From NCBI RefSeq assembly GCF_023242315.1, contig NZ_JALLIY010000005.1, forward strand, positions 186,001-250,000: a DNA stretch of 64,000 nt, written 5' to 3'. The DNA comes from Pseudomonas sp. MWU13-2105 (GTDB taxonomy: Bacteria > Pseudomonadota > Gammaproteobacteria > Pseudomonadales > Pseudomonadaceae). Below the pieces are notes generated by a model that saw only the letters and a list, made by a program, of their open reading frames with translations, was not told the origin of the DNA and made no database searches. The translations under genes and the position numbers were made by a program. Of the stretch, positions 52,228 to 61,324 are shown piece after piece. Numbering within the stretch: position 1 is the stretch's first letter; every line of letters begins with the position of its first letter.

Positions 52228-55127
52228 ACGCCTCCAACCGCTTGCCCGCCCCCATGGGCCTGCTGATCGACCGCGACCAGCCGCTGGACTTCAGCTTTGA
52301 CGGCAAGGCCTACCAGGGTCTCAAGGGCGACAGCATCGCCAGCGCCCTGCTCGCCAACGGTCGCTTCCTGCTCTCGCGCTCCTTCAAGTATCACCGTCCC
52401 CGTGGCCCGCTGACCATGGCCGGGCAGGATGCCAACAGCCTGGTGCAACTGCCCCGCGAACCCAATGTGCTGGCCGATGCCCATCCACTGCAGGCCGGCC
52501 TGGAGGTCCAGGGACAGAATTTCAACGGTTCCCTGGACAACGACCGCGACGCCTACCTCGGCAAGTTCTCCAAATTCATGCCGGTGGGTTTCTATTACCG
52601 TTCCTTCTACAAGCCCAAGGGCATGTGGAAAGTCTGGGAGCCGATCATTCGCAAGAAAGCCGGCCTCGGCGTGCTCGACCTGACCTTCCAGCCCGAGTAC
52701 TACGACAAGGCCTACCTGTTCACCGACCTGGCGGTGATCGGCGCCGGTCCCGCCGGCCTGCAAGCGGCGCTGACTGCCGCCAACTGCGGGGCCCAGGTGC
52801 TGCTGATCGAGCAGCAACCGGTGCTCGGCGGTGCCCTCGCCTACGCGCGCTTCGATATCGCCGGCAGCCGTGCCGAGCAACTGCGCCGGGAACTGCTCGA
52901 GGCGGTGCTTGGCCATGCCAATATCCGCGTGCTGAGCGAGGCCACCTGCAACGCCTGGTTCACCGACAACTACTTGCCGGTGATCCAGGGCAAGCGCATG
53001 TACAAGGTCCGTGCCCGCCAGTGCCTGGTGTGCAGCGGCGCCTTCGACCAGCCGGTGATTTTCCGCAACAACGACCTGCCCGGCGTGATGCTGTGCAGTG
53101 CCGCGCAACGCCTGATGAAGCTCTACGCGGTCAAACCGGGCCAGCGCGCGGTGGTCCTGACCGGCAACGATGACGGCTACTACACCGCCCTCGACCTGCA
53201 CGACCAGGGCGTCGAGGTCGCAGCCCTGGTGGACCTGCGCAACGACGCCGACCCGGCCCTGTCCAGCGCCCTGGAACAACGCCAGATCCCCCACCTGAGC
53301 GGCAGCACGGTCTATGAAGCGCTGCATGAAAAGGGCCTGCGCCACATCAACGGCGTCGAGGTGCGCAGCATCATCGGCCAGGGCCTGGTCAGCGACAGTG
53401 GCCTGCGCCTGGACTGCGACCTGCTGTGCATGTCCGCCGGCTACATGCCGGTTTACCAGTTGCTCTGCCAGGCCGGTGGCAAGCTGGCTTACGACGACCA
53501 GAAGGCCGAATTCAACCTCAGCGGCCTGCCGGCCAACCTCGGCGTCGCCGGCTCGGCCAACGCTCGCCATGGCCTGGACAACGTCCTGGCCGACGGTGCC
53601 AATGCCGGGCTCGATGCGGCCAGGGCGCTGGGCCTGGACGTCGGCGCCGAGCGGGCGAGCTATGCGCGGGAAACCCCGGTGAACTTCGACTGGCCGATTT
53701 TCCCGCACCCCAAGGGCAAGGACTTCGTCGACTTCGACGAGGACCTGCAGGTGCGCGATATCATCAACGCGACCAAAATCGGCTACCGCGACGTGCAACT
53801 GGTCAAACGTTATTCGACCGTCGGCATGGGGCCGTCCCAGGGCCGCCATTCGGCCTTGCCGACCGCACGCCTGGTCGCGGCCGCGACCCAGCGCAATATC
53901 AGCGAAACCGGCGTGACCACGGCGCGCCCCCCCTTCGTCGCGGAGAAGCTGGCCCATGTGGCCGGCCGCGCCTTCGATCCCTACCGGCAGACACCGATGC
54001 ACCGCCGTCACCTGGAAGCCGGCGCGAAAATGATGCCGGCCGGCATCTGGCAACGCCCGGCGTACTACGGCAAGGCTGAAGACCGCGAACGCTGTATGCA
54101 GGAGGAGGCCCGCCACGTGCGCGGCAAGGTCGGCCTGATCGACGTCTCGACCCTCGGCGGCCTCGATATCCGCGGACCGGATGCCGCCGAGCTGCTGAAC
54201 CGGATGTACACCTTCGCCTTTCTCAAGCAACCGGTGGGGCGCTCGCGTTATGCGCTGATGACCAACGAACAGGGCGCGGTGATCGACGACGGCGTCTGCG
54301 CGCGTTTCGCCGAGCAGCACTTCTACGTCACCGCCACCACCAGTGGCGTCGACCGTATCTACCAGCAGATGCTCAAGTGGAATGCCCAGTGGCGCCTGGA
54401 TGTGGATATCGCCAACGTCACCGCGGCCCTCTGCGCGGTCAACGTGGCCGGGCCCGACTCACGCAAGGTCCTGGAACAGCTCTGCCCGGACCTCGACCTG
54501 AGCGCTGAAGGTTTCCCTTACCTGGCAGTGCGCCAGGGCACTGTCGCGGGGATCAAGGCGCGGTTGCTGCGGGTCGGTTTCGTCGGCGAGCTGGGTTATG
54601 AAATCCACGTCCCGGCGCGCCATGGCCTGGCCCTGTGGGATGCCTTGATCGAGGCCGGCCAGGCCCACGACATCCGGCCCTTTGGCGTCGAAACCCAGCG
54701 CCTGCTGCGCCTGGAAAAAGGTCATGTGATCATCAGCCAGGACACCGACGGCATGACCCATCCGGCGGAGATCGACATGGGTTGGGCGGTCAGCCGCAGC
54801 AAGCCGTTCTTCGTCGGTCGGCGCTCGCTGGATATCCTCGAGGCCCAGCCACTCAAGCGCAAGCTGGTCGGTTTCACCCTGCCCAAGGGCAGCCCGCAGC
54901 CGTTGGAGGGCCACCTGGTCCTCGACGGTACGGACATCAGCGGCAATGTCACCTCCTGCGAGTACTCCGCGAGCCTCGACCGGATCATCGGCCTGGCCTA
55001 TGCCGGGGCCCGCCAGAGCGAGCCGGGGCAGCAGCTTCCGATCCGCGTCGAAGGCGCGATCGTGGTCATGGCCACGGTGGTGAAACTGCCTTTCTTCGAT
55101 CCCGAAAACCTGCGCCAGGGGCTTTGA
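52224..55127 (+). CDS. mgdC: N-methylglutamate dehydrogenase subunit C (sarcosine oxidase alpha-like, folate-binding)
   Basis: The 967-residue subunit has an N-terminal ferredoxin-like region (GDSIASALLANGRFLLSRSFKYHRPRGP), an FAD/NAD fold (LAVIGAGPAGLQAALTAANCGAQVLLIEQQ, VVLTGNDDGYYTALDLH) and a GcvT-type tetrahydrofolate domain from about residue 590 (KVGLIDVSTLGGLDIRGPDAAELLNRMYT, GFVGELGYEIHVPARHGLALWDALI). The folate domain captures the methyl-derived carbon as 5,10-methylene-THF. Its coupled start and partners define the four-subunit dehydrogenase. Confidence 0.93.
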   Translation: MNASNRLPAPMGLLIDRDQPLDFSFDGKAYQGLKGDSIASALLANGRFLLSRSFKYHRPRGPLTMAGQDANSLVQLPREPNVLADAHPLQAGLEVQGQNFNGSLDNDRDAYLGKFSKFMPVGFYYRSFYKPKGMWKVWEPIIRKKAGLGVLDLTFQPEYYDKAYLFTDLAVIGAGPAGLQAALTAANCGAQVLLIEQQPVLGGALAYARFDIAGSRAEQLRRELLEAVLGHANIRVLSEATCNAWFTDNYLPVIQGKRMYKVRARQCLVCSGAFDQPVIFRNNDLPGVMLCSAAQRLMKLYAVKPGQRAVVLTGNDDGYYTALDLHDQGVEVAALVDLRNDADPALSSALEQRQIPHLSGSTVYEALHEKGLRHINGVEVRSIIGQGLVSDSGLRLDCDLLCMSAGYMPVYQLLCQAGGKLAYDDQKAEFNLSGLPANLGVAGSANARHGLDNVLADGANAGLDAARALGLDVGAERASYARETPVNFDWPIFPHPKGKDFVDFDEDLQVRDIINATKIGYRDVQLVKRYSTVGMGPSQGRHSALPTARLVAAATQRNISETGVTTARPPFVAEKLAHVAGRAFDPYRQTPMHRRHLEAGAKMMPAGIWQRPAYYGKAEDRERCMQEEARHVRGKVGLIDVSTLGGLDIRGPDAAELLNRMYTFAFLKQPVGRSRYALMTNEQGAVIDDGVCARFAEQHFYVTATTSGVDRIYQQMLKWNAQWRLDVDIANVTAALCAVNVAGPDSRKVLEQLCPDLDLSAEGFPYLAVRQGTVAGIKARLLRVGFVGELGYEIHVPARHGLALWDALIEAGQAHDIRPFGVETQRLLRLEKGHVIISQDTDGMTHPAEIDMGWAVSRSKPFFVGRRSLDILEAQPLKRKLVGFTLPKGSPQPLEGHLVLDGTDISGNVTSCEYSASLDRIIGLAYAGARQSEPGQQLPIRVEGAIVVMATVVKLPFFDPENLRQGL

Positions 55128-55130
55128 CTC

Positions 55131-55697
55131 ATGTCCATTTTCGCCGCGCACGAGCGCATCGTGACCACCTTGCCCAGCCACACGCTGAACGACCTGACCG
55201 ACCTGCCGCGGGTCGGCTTTCGCGGCCGCGACAGCGCCCGCTATCTACAGGCGAGCGGCTTCAGCCTGCCGGACCGGCCCAACCGTTGTGTCACCCAGGA
55301 GGATGGCAGCCAGGTCATCAGCCTGTCGGCCAGCGAGTACCTGCTGTTGGGCAGCCCCCGGGACCAGGGCCTGAGAATTGCCGACGAGGAAGCCCGCTGG
55401 GAACTCGATCATCACGCCAACTACCTGCTGCCACGCCAGGACAGCCACGCCTGGCTGCAACTGAGCGGCGAGCGGGTGGCCGAGGTGATGGCGAAAATCT
55501 GCGCGGTCGACCTGCGCCCACAGGCCTTCGGGCCGGGGGCCGTGGCGCAGACCTCGGCGGCGCGGATCAACGTCATCGTGATCAATCCTCCGGTGGCCGA
55601 GTTGGCGACCTTGCATATCCTCTTCGACCGGGCGTCACTCAGCTATTTCCGGGACGCACTGCTCGATGCCCTGGCGGAGTTCGGGGTAGCGGGCTAG
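55131..55697 (+). CDS. mgdD: N-methylglutamate dehydrogenase subunit D (sarcosine oxidase gamma-like)
   Basis: The 188-residue protein has the SoxG pattern: LNDLTDLPRVGFRGRDSARYLQASGFSLPD, SASEYLLLGSPRD and HAWLQLSGERVAEVMAKICAVDLRPQAFGPGAVAQTSAARINVIVI. It follows mgdC by three bases and closes the operon. No terminator was seen in the 72 bases before the convergent GGDEF gene. Confidence 0.9.
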   Translation: MSIFAAHERIVTTLPSHTLNDLTDLPRVGFRGRDSARYLQASGFSLPDRPNRCVTQEDGSQVISLSASEYLLLGSPRDQGLRIADEEARWELDHHANYLLPRQDSHAWLQLSGERVAEVMAKICAVDLRPQAFGPGAVAQTSAARINVIVINPPVAELATLHILFDRASLSYFRDALLDALAEFGVAG

Positions 55698-55769
55698 GCA
55701 AGGTCCTGCGCAAGGAGCCTTCAACTGGAGGGCCGGCTCTTCCCGCGAGACGCCCCACGGCAGCGCGTT

Positions 55770-57809
55770 TCAGCGCTGCTGTGAGGCAAAGCGGCCCTTG
55801 CCCGCCTGCTTCGCTTCGTACATGCGGCTGTCCGCCTCGCGCAACAACTGCGTCGCGGTTCGCGGATCGTCACGCCGGAACACCGCAATCCCGATGCTCA
55901 CCCCCACCTGCACGCTGGCCGTACCGATCAGCACCGGCTCATTGATCAACTGAATCAGTTTGTACGCCAATTGCTCGGCGTCCTGGGTCCCCCCGAACTG
56001 GCCCTCGACCACCGCGGTGAACTCATCACCCGCCAAGCGAAACACCGCATCCGTCTCCCGCAGGCTGCTCTTCAGTTTCTCGGCCACGGCCTGCAGCAAC
56101 AGGTCGCCGATTTCATGGCCGAAGGTATCGTTCACTGCCTTGAAGCCATCGAGGTCAAGAAACAGCACGCCCAGCGGCACGCCGACCCGGCGGACCCTGG
56201 CCATCGCGTTAGGCAGGTATTCGAGCAAGGAGCGGCGGTTTGGCAATCCGGTCAGGGTATCGGTCAATGCCTCTTTCTCGCGGCGTTCCGCCATGGCCTT
56301 GCGTTCGGTGATGTCGTGCAGGAAAACGCTGAAAAAACGCTGCCCGTCGATTTCGACAGGACTGATCCGCACCTCGACCGGAAAGACCATGCCGTCACGC
56401 CGCAGCGCCGATATCTCCAGGCGCTGGCGCAAAGCCTCATCGTCACCGGTGACGAGATACTGCCGCCAACCTGCCAGATGCCCCTTGCGCACGGCCTCGG
56501 GGATGACCAACTGTTCAAATGACTGGCCCAGGGCTTCATCACGGGACCAGCCGAAGGTCGTTTCGGCCATGCGATTCCAGGCCCGCACCGCGCCGGACTC
56601 ATCGATGCTCACGTAGGCATCGCTGGCGTGCTCCAGCACCGCCGACAGCTCCGCCTCGCGCTGCCTGAGCTCGCGATCGGCGTGCAGCCGTTGAAGCATG
56701 GTATGGGACAGCATTTCATTGGCCCGCAGCAGTTCGGCGGTGCGCTCCTCGACGCGCTGCTCCAGGCTGTGCCGCAACGCCTGCAGGGACGCCTCGGTTT
56801 CCTTGCGGCGCTGGATGTTCTGGACCGTCGCGATGTAGTACTCCAGGTCGCCGTCCACCGACAGCAGCTTGGCCACATGCAGGTCGACCCAGACCGAGGA
56901 GCCATCCTTGTGCCGATACCTTTTCTCCAGCTGATAACGATCGATTTCGCCGTGGTTCAACTGGCGCAACAGATTCAAGTCACTGTCCAGGTCGTCAGGG
57001 TGGGTGATGTCCTGGAAGCTCAGGTTCATGAGTTCGTCGGCTTCGTAGCCGACGATGGAACAGAACGCACTGTTGAGACTGAGAAAGCGGCCGTTGCCCG
57101 CGACCGCCGCGATGCCCGTGGGGGCCAGGGCAAAGGCGGTTTTCAGGCGCGCCTCGCTGGCCGCGAAGGCTGCCGCGGAATGGGTGATATGCGAGCGGGA
57201 CAGCAACGCGGCCTCGCGCATCTGGAATTCCCGGCTGACCAGCCCGGCAAAATCCTCGAGGATCTGCCGTGACTGATCGCTGAACGTCCGCGCCTTGCAG
57301 TCCATCGCACAGAGCGTACCCAGGGCATAGCCCTCGATGGAGCGGATCGGCGTGCCGGCGTAAAAACGGATACGTGGATTGCTGGTCACCAGCGGACTGG
57401 ACGAAAAACGCGGATCACTCAGCGCATCGAGGACCACCATCGTCCGCTCCTGCTCTATGGCAATCGTGCAGAAGGAGATATCCCGGGGGGTCTGCCTGAC
57501 GTCCATGCCGACCCTGGACTTGAACCACTGACGATCGTTGTCCACCAGCGAGATCAGCGCAATGGGCACCTCAAGCGTGGTCGCCAGCAATCGCGTGAGT
57601 CGATCAAAAACCGGCTCTGCCGCGGTGTCGAGCACCTCCAGAGCGTGCAACAGCTTTAAACGTCCAACTTCAGTGTGGTGCAAATGGACGACCTCTCTCG
57701 GCTGATTCGACGGCGTTCTCTCTTCCGTGTCGAGAATAGTGCGGCGATTCGCTCCGGGCGTGTGTGGGTGCCGTAGGCCACGGTATGCACGGCTTGATGC
57801 TGACAGCAT
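55770..57809 (-). CDS. GAF-PAS-PAS-GGDEF diguanylate cyclase
   Basis: Up to 679 residues: GAF domain (about 65-205; VPIALISLVDNDRQWFKSRVGMD, ISFCTIAIEQERTMVVLDAL), PAS (215-335), a coiled coil (SLEQRVEERTAELLRANEML), a second PAS (385-505) and GGDEF (515-675). The active-site motif reads AGDEF (FRLAGDEFTAV), a variant still compatible with activity, and an RxxD inhibitory site (RETD) is five residues upstream. It should make cyclic di-GMP in response to a small ligand. The true start may be TTG at 57683, which follows AGAGAGG and gives the normal GAF-family N-terminus. Confidence 0.88.
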   Translation of the reverse strand: MLSASSRAYRGLRHPHTPGANRRTILDTEERTPSNQPREVVHLHHTEVGRLKLLHALEVLDTAAEPVFDRLTRLLATTLEVPIALISLVDNDRQWFKSRVGMDVRQTPRDISFCTIAIEQERTMVVLDALSDPRFSSSPLVTSNPRIRFYAGTPIRSIEGYALGTLCAMDCKARTFSDQSRQILEDFAGLVSREFQMREAALLSRSHITHSAAAFAASEARLKTAFALAPTGIAAVAGNGRFLSLNSAFCSIVGYEADELMNLSFQDITHPDDLDSDLNLLRQLNHGEIDRYQLEKRYRHKDGSSVWVDLHVAKLLSVDGDLEYYIATVQNIQRRKETEASLQALRHSLEQRVEERTAELLRANEMLSHTMLQRLHADRELRQREAELSAVLEHASDAYVSIDESGAVRAWNRMAETTFGWSRDEALGQSFEQLVIPEAVRKGHLAGWRQYLVTGDDEALRQRLEISALRRDGMVFPVEVRISPVEIDGQRFFSVFLHDITERKAMAERREKEALTDTLTGLPNRRSLLEYLPNAMARVRRVGVPLGVLFLDLDGFKAVNDTFGHEIGDLLLQAVAEKLKSSLRETDAVFRLAGDEFTAVVEGQFGGTQDAEQLAYKLIQLINEPVLIGTASVQVGVSIGIAVFRRDDPRTATQLLREADSRMYEAKQAGKGRFASQQR

Positions 57810-57903
57810 ATGCCATTCTGGGTGGGCTTCAAGAAGGCGATGGTATTAGACTGGCGGTGCTGATGAGTGGTGGCGCTCGTCAAATGATCAGAGGATGAAC
57901 GCG

Positions 57904-58446
57904 GTGAACCGGACCAGCCATATCTGCCTGATGGCGAGCTATAACCAGTGGATGAACGCCAAGCTCTATGAGGCGGCCAAGGGCTTGTCCGAAGAGGAGC
58001 TGGGCGCCGACAGGAAAGCCTTTTTTGGCTCGATTCTCGGAACCTTGAACCACCTGGCGGCCGGGGACAGGGTCTGGCTACAGCGATTCGCCCGGCATCC
58101 GGCGCGGTATCCGAGCCTGGAGCCGATTCGGCAGTTGCCCACACCCGAGCGCCTCGACCAACTGCTGTTTGCCAGTTTCCATGCGCTTGCGGTGCATCGC
58201 GCATGGCTCGATCAGATCATTATCGACTGGGGCCACTCCGTGACCGAGTCGGATCTGGATCAGTCGCTCCACTACAAGAACATGAAGGGTGTAGCGGCTG
58301 AAAAGGACTTTTATGGCTTGGTCATGCATTTCTTCAACCACCAGACCCATCATCGCGGGCAGGTGACCACCTTGTTGTCACAGGCGGGTATCGATGTCGG
58401 TGCCACGGATCTGGTGGCTCTCATTCCTTGCGAACCCCAGATCTGA
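57904..58446 (+). CDS. DinB family protein
   Basis: A 180-residue four-helix protein of the DinB group: SHICLMASYNQWMNAKLYEAAKGL, GTLNHLAAGDRVWLQRF and MHFFNHQTHHRGQVTTLLSQAG, with histidines 51, 135 and 139-140 region forming the metal site. GTG at 57904 is preferred since GAGG lies nine bases before it; an ATG at 57895 directly abuts the same site. Family members include thiol-dependent metalloenzymes, but the function here is unknown. It diverges from the GGDEF gene. Confidence 0.85.
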   Translation: MNRTSHICLMASYNQWMNAKLYEAAKGLSEEELGADRKAFFGSILGTLNHLAAGDRVWLQRFARHPARYPSLEPIRQLPTPERLDQLLFASFHALAVHRAWLDQIIIDWGHSVTESDLDQSLHYKNMKGVAAEKDFYGLVMHFFNHQTHHRGQVTTLLSQAGIDVGATDLVALIPCEPQI

Positions 58447-58464
58447 TCAAGCAACCAATCGCCT

Positions 58465-58926
58465 TTACTTGGCGGTTGAAATACCGGCCTGGCTCAACCC
58501 TTTGTCGTTGTGATCACCTGGCGTAGTGGCCGAAATCGCCGTGGCTTTCGACAGCCCTCGGGTGGTTTTGGAATGGGCGACATGCGACGTGGCGATCCCA
58601 TGGCCACGAGAGGTTTTATGGGCGCGTCCAATGTGAGCACCACTCACGCCATGATCGCGGACAGCCTTGCCGTCATGATCGGTTTCCTGGCCTTCGGCGA
58701 GGCCATTGCTCTTGGAGCTGGCCGAGTGGCCGGTACCGGCATGACCACTTCCCTCTCCACTATGTCCGCCAGCACCACCAGAACCACCGTTACCACCGCC
58801 ATTGCCACCACCCTCCTTGGCATAGGCAGACGCCATGATGGACAGTTCAGCCGGCAACAAAGGGGCCGCGGCAAACATCAGGGTGCACGACATGATGGCA
58901 ACCAGGCTTTTCTTTTTCAAACGCAT
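58465..58926 (-). CDS. Small exported Gly/His/Ser-rich protein
   Basis: From ATG 58926 (after GGAAG) this is 153 residues with a signal peptide (MRLKKKSLVAIMSCTLMFAAAPLLPAE) and a low-complexity body: GGGNGGGNGGSGGAGG repeats followed by regularly spaced histidines (HSGEGSGHAGTGHS, HIGRAHKTSRGHGIATSHVAHSK). I do not recognise a functional domain. Metal binding or a periplasmic/cell-surface role is possible but unproved. It converges with dinB. Confidence 0.65.
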   Translation of the reverse strand: MRLKKKSLVAIMSCTLMFAAAPLLPAELSIMASAYAKEGGGNGGGNGGSGGAGGHSGEGSGHAGTGHSASSKSNGLAEGQETDHDGKAVRDHGVSGAHIGRAHKTSRGHGIATSHVAHSKTTRGLSKATAISATTPGDHNDKGLSQAGISTAK

Positions 58927-59096
58927 GATGGCTTCCGTAAAAGTTAGTATTTGCGTTATCTCCGACACAATTGGTTACGTGTTGTTCAAAGATAAGCGAC
59001 CAACGGAAACCACCATGCTCTATTACAAAGTTAATGCGAGCTTTTCTCTTTGACTTGGCATTGGTAGATCACAGAGTGAATCAGTGCAGGCCACCA

Positions 59097-59564
59097 TTAA
59101 TTCAAAGCGCCACTCAGCACTTCATAGACGATGCCGCTCACGATCGACACCAGAATCAAGTCAGGCCCGGCCTGCTGCCATTCATATCCGTCGTAGCGCG
59201 GAAGTTGCCCCACAAGTCGACCATCCAACTTTTTCGCGATGCCCGGTGGAAGAGGTTTTCCACGGGCCAGTTTTTTCTGGATACCCGGCGGCAATGCTGG
59301 CCCGGGACTCCAGTAATCGCGGTGTCCGCCAATCACGCCGAGGACGCTTCCTCGATCGATGCTCGGCCCGTGCCCCCAATCGCCACCAGCTGATTTTTTT
59401 CCCTTGCCGTGGCCGCCCTGATTACCTGGGTCCTGGACATCCTCCGAGTAACCCTTGCCGTTTCCCTGGCCTTTCCCGTTACCCGGATCAGCCAAAGCGC
59501 TGGCAGAGCCCGCTACCAGGGCAAAACAAGTCAGCAACGCAATCAACGAGCGAGATTTGAACAT
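59097..59564 (-). CDS. Exported CigR/RcnB-like small protein
   Basis: The 155-residue precursor has a signal peptide (MFKSRSLIALLTCFALVAGSASALA), a Gly/Lys/His-rich linker and a C-terminal motif PPGIQKKLARGKPLPPGIAKKLDGRLVGQLPRYDGYEWQQAGPDLILVSIVSGIVYEVLSGAL, characteristic of the 'anti-virulence regulator CigR' family. Its biochemical role is not established. ATG 59564 follows GAGAAGAT and is preferred over starts 8 or 31 codons upstream. It runs the same way as the Gly/His-rich gene, 170 bases apart. Confidence 0.8.
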   Translation of the reverse strand: MFKSRSLIALLTCFALVAGSASALADPGNGKGQGNGKGYSEDVQDPGNQGGHGKGKKSAGGDWGHGPSIDRGSVLGVIGGHRDYWSPGPALPPGIQKKLARGKPLPPGIAKKLDGRLVGQLPRYDGYEWQQAGPDLILVSIVSGIVYEVLSGALN

Positions 59565-59691
59565 ATCGATCTTCTCAAAAAGGGGCATATCCCCACTGCA
59601 ATGTAGACGACCTTGAATAAAGAAGTTCCGGACAGAGCGGTTCTTTCGTTCACTCACGGAACCTGGGAAAAGCCCTGCGGCGAGTTCCTAG

Positions 59692-59706
59692 TAGACCGAT
59701 CTGCTA
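59692..59706. promoter_or_regulatory. TetR-type operator upstream of the TetR gene
   Basis: TAGACCGATCTGCTA is an imperfect inverted repeat 18 bases before the TetR start. It pairs with the more symmetric TAGACGACTGGTCTA at 60485 before the DJ-1 gene. Confidence 0.65.
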
Positions 59707-59724
59707 GCGTGATACGATTCGTTC

Positions 59725-60327
59725 ATGACTACTTCTACCGCACGTGGGACCTCTGATGTCCGCCAGGGAATTCTTGATGTCGGCCAGCGCATCATGGCCG
59801 CCAAAGGTTATTCGGGCGTCGGCCTGAACGAAATCCTGGCAGCTGCCGGCGTTCCCAAGGGATCCTTCTACCACTACTTCGCTTCCAAGGACGCGTTTGG
59901 CGAAGCGTTGCTCGAAAGCTATTTCGAAGATTACCTCGCCGATCTTGACCGGACGCTGGGCGAGCCTGGCCCGACCATGGGCCAGCGCCTGATGAACTAT
60001 TGGCACATCTGGCAGGAAACCCAATCCTTTCTCGACTGCCAGGGCAAGTGCCTTGCGGTGAAGTTGGGCGTTGAAGTCGCTGATCTTTCCGAGAGCATGC
60101 GCGCGGTACTCAAGCGCGGCACCGCCGGCATCATCGACCGGCTGGGGCGGGCCATTGAAGCCGGCGTCGCGGATCGCTCACTGCCACCTTGCAAGGAGCC
60201 TGACGCCGTGGCCCAGAGCCTCTATCAGTTATGGGTAGGCGCCAGTGTCATGGTGAAGATCACCAAAAGCACCCAACCCTTCGAAAACGCGCTGGCAACC
60301 ACTCGCCAGATACTTCAGTTGTCCTGA
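59725..60327 (+). CDS. TetR/AcrR-family repressor
   Basis: The 200-residue protein has the TetR helix-turn-helix (ILDVGQRIMAAKGYSGVGLNEILAAAGVPKGSFYHYFASKDAFGEALL) and a C-terminal domain with C107 and C111 (FLDCQGKC), the layout of NemR-like sensors of reactive electrophiles. It should repress itself and the DJ-1/PfpI-like gene through the shared operators. The ligand is inferred from family resemblance only. Confidence 0.88.
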   Translation: MTTSTARGTSDVRQGILDVGQRIMAAKGYSGVGLNEILAAAGVPKGSFYHYFASKDAFGEALLESYFEDYLADLDRTLGEPGPTMGQRLMNYWHIWQETQSFLDCQGKCLAVKLGVEVADLSESMRAVLKRGTAGIIDRLGRAIEAGVADRSLPPCKEPDAVAQSLYQLWVGASVMVKITKSTQPFENALATTRQILQLS

Positions 60328-60484
60328 CCTGTCCCGGGGCGCGCCTGCCCTCTTCGCTCAAGCGGATCGCAAGCCGCTTGAGCAACTGATTGAAAACACC
60401 TCGATTCAGCCAGTCTCGGTTGCCGAATCCCAAGGGATTCCCCGTGCCCCTTGGGAGCCGACTTGAAATAACTCAAAAAAACAC

Positions 60485-60499
60485 TAGACGACTGGTCTA
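60485..60499. promoter_or_regulatory. TetR-type operator upstream of the DJ-1 gene
   Basis: TAGACGACTGGTCTA has perfect TAGAC/GTCTA arms and lies 49 bases before the DJ-1/PfpI-like start. Confidence 0.68.
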
Positions 60500-60548
60500 C
60501 TCGAAGACTAAGGTGTGTCCACATCCAATGCTAAAGAGGAATCTCGCA

Positions 60549-61238
60549 ATGAAAGTTCTCATGGTCCTGACCTCACACGACACGCTCGGCAATACCGGTC
60601 GCCCAACGGGCTTCTGGCTGGAAGAGCTGGCAGCGCCGTACTACGCGTTTCTGCAGGCCAAAGCCGAAATCGTGCTGGCCTCTCCCAAGGGCGGCCAGCC
60701 ACCGCTTGATCCAAAGAGCAACGAACTCGAAAGCCAGACTGAGCTGACCCGGCGTTTCGAGGCGGATGCAGCGGCAACCCGGCAGTTGGCAAACACCGTG
60801 CGATTGGACAGCGTCTCGCCGTCCGATTTCGACGCGATCTTCTACCCGGGCGGCCACGGCCCGCTGTGGGACCTGGCCGAAGACCAACATTCGATCCAAC
60901 TGATCGAGGCCTTCCTCGCGGCCGGCAAACCCGCCGCCCTTGTCTGCCACGCGCCCGGTGTTCTGCGCCATGTGAAGACGCCTGACGGCCAGCCGCTGGT
61001 CGCGGGCAAGGGCGTCACAGGCTTCACCAATACCGAGGAAGAAGCCGTTGGCCTGACCAGCGTAGTACCATTTCTGGTCGAGGACGAACTCAAGGCGCTG
61101 GGCGGCCACTATTCGAAAGGAGCGGACTGGGCGCCCTACGTGGTCAGTGATGACCTGCTGATCACCGGCCAAAACCCGGCTTCTTCCGGCCCGGCAGCCC
61201 AGGCCCTGATTGACAGGCTGAGCAGCAAGAGCGCCTGA
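60549..61238 (+). CDS. DJ-1/PfpI family protein (Hsp31-like)
   Basis: The 229-residue protein has the class I glutamine-amidotransferase-like fold: MKVLMVLTSHD, GFWLEELAAPYYAFLQAKAEIVLASPKGG, AIFYPGGHGPLWDL and the nucleophile elbow ALVCHAPGVLRH. Glutamate in the GFWLEEL segment and the elbow cysteine match Hsp31-type glyoxalase III or chaperone proteins. AGAGGA precedes the ATG. Under TetR control it likely protects against reactive aldehydes, which could be relevant beside formaldehyde-producing pathways but is probably independent. Confidence 0.88.
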   Translation: MKVLMVLTSHDTLGNTGRPTGFWLEELAAPYYAFLQAKAEIVLASPKGGQPPLDPKSNELESQTELTRRFEADAAATRQLANTVRLDSVSPSDFDAIFYPGGHGPLWDLAEDQHSIQLIEAFLAAGKPAALVCHAPGVLRHVKTPDGQPLVAGKGVTGFTNTEEEAVGLTSVVPFLVEDELKALGGHYSKGADWAPYVVSDDLLITGQNPASSGPAAQALIDRLSSKSA

Positions 61239-61324
61239 GTAGAAACACTTGCGGGGGGATTTTGAGTCCCATGGTGCCGCCCGCTGCGCCCTTCAGGGGT
61301 AGTGCAGATGTGCACCAAGCCAGC

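Noticed and set aside
52203..54320. 705-codon open frame on the minus strand
   Set aside because: Antisense shadow of mgdC; no family motif.
50667..55697. Sarcosine oxidase operon soxBDAG
   Set aside because: Subunits are homologous, but the locus lacks glyA and serine genes and sits with gmaS and mgs, so N-methylglutamate dehydrogenase is more likely.
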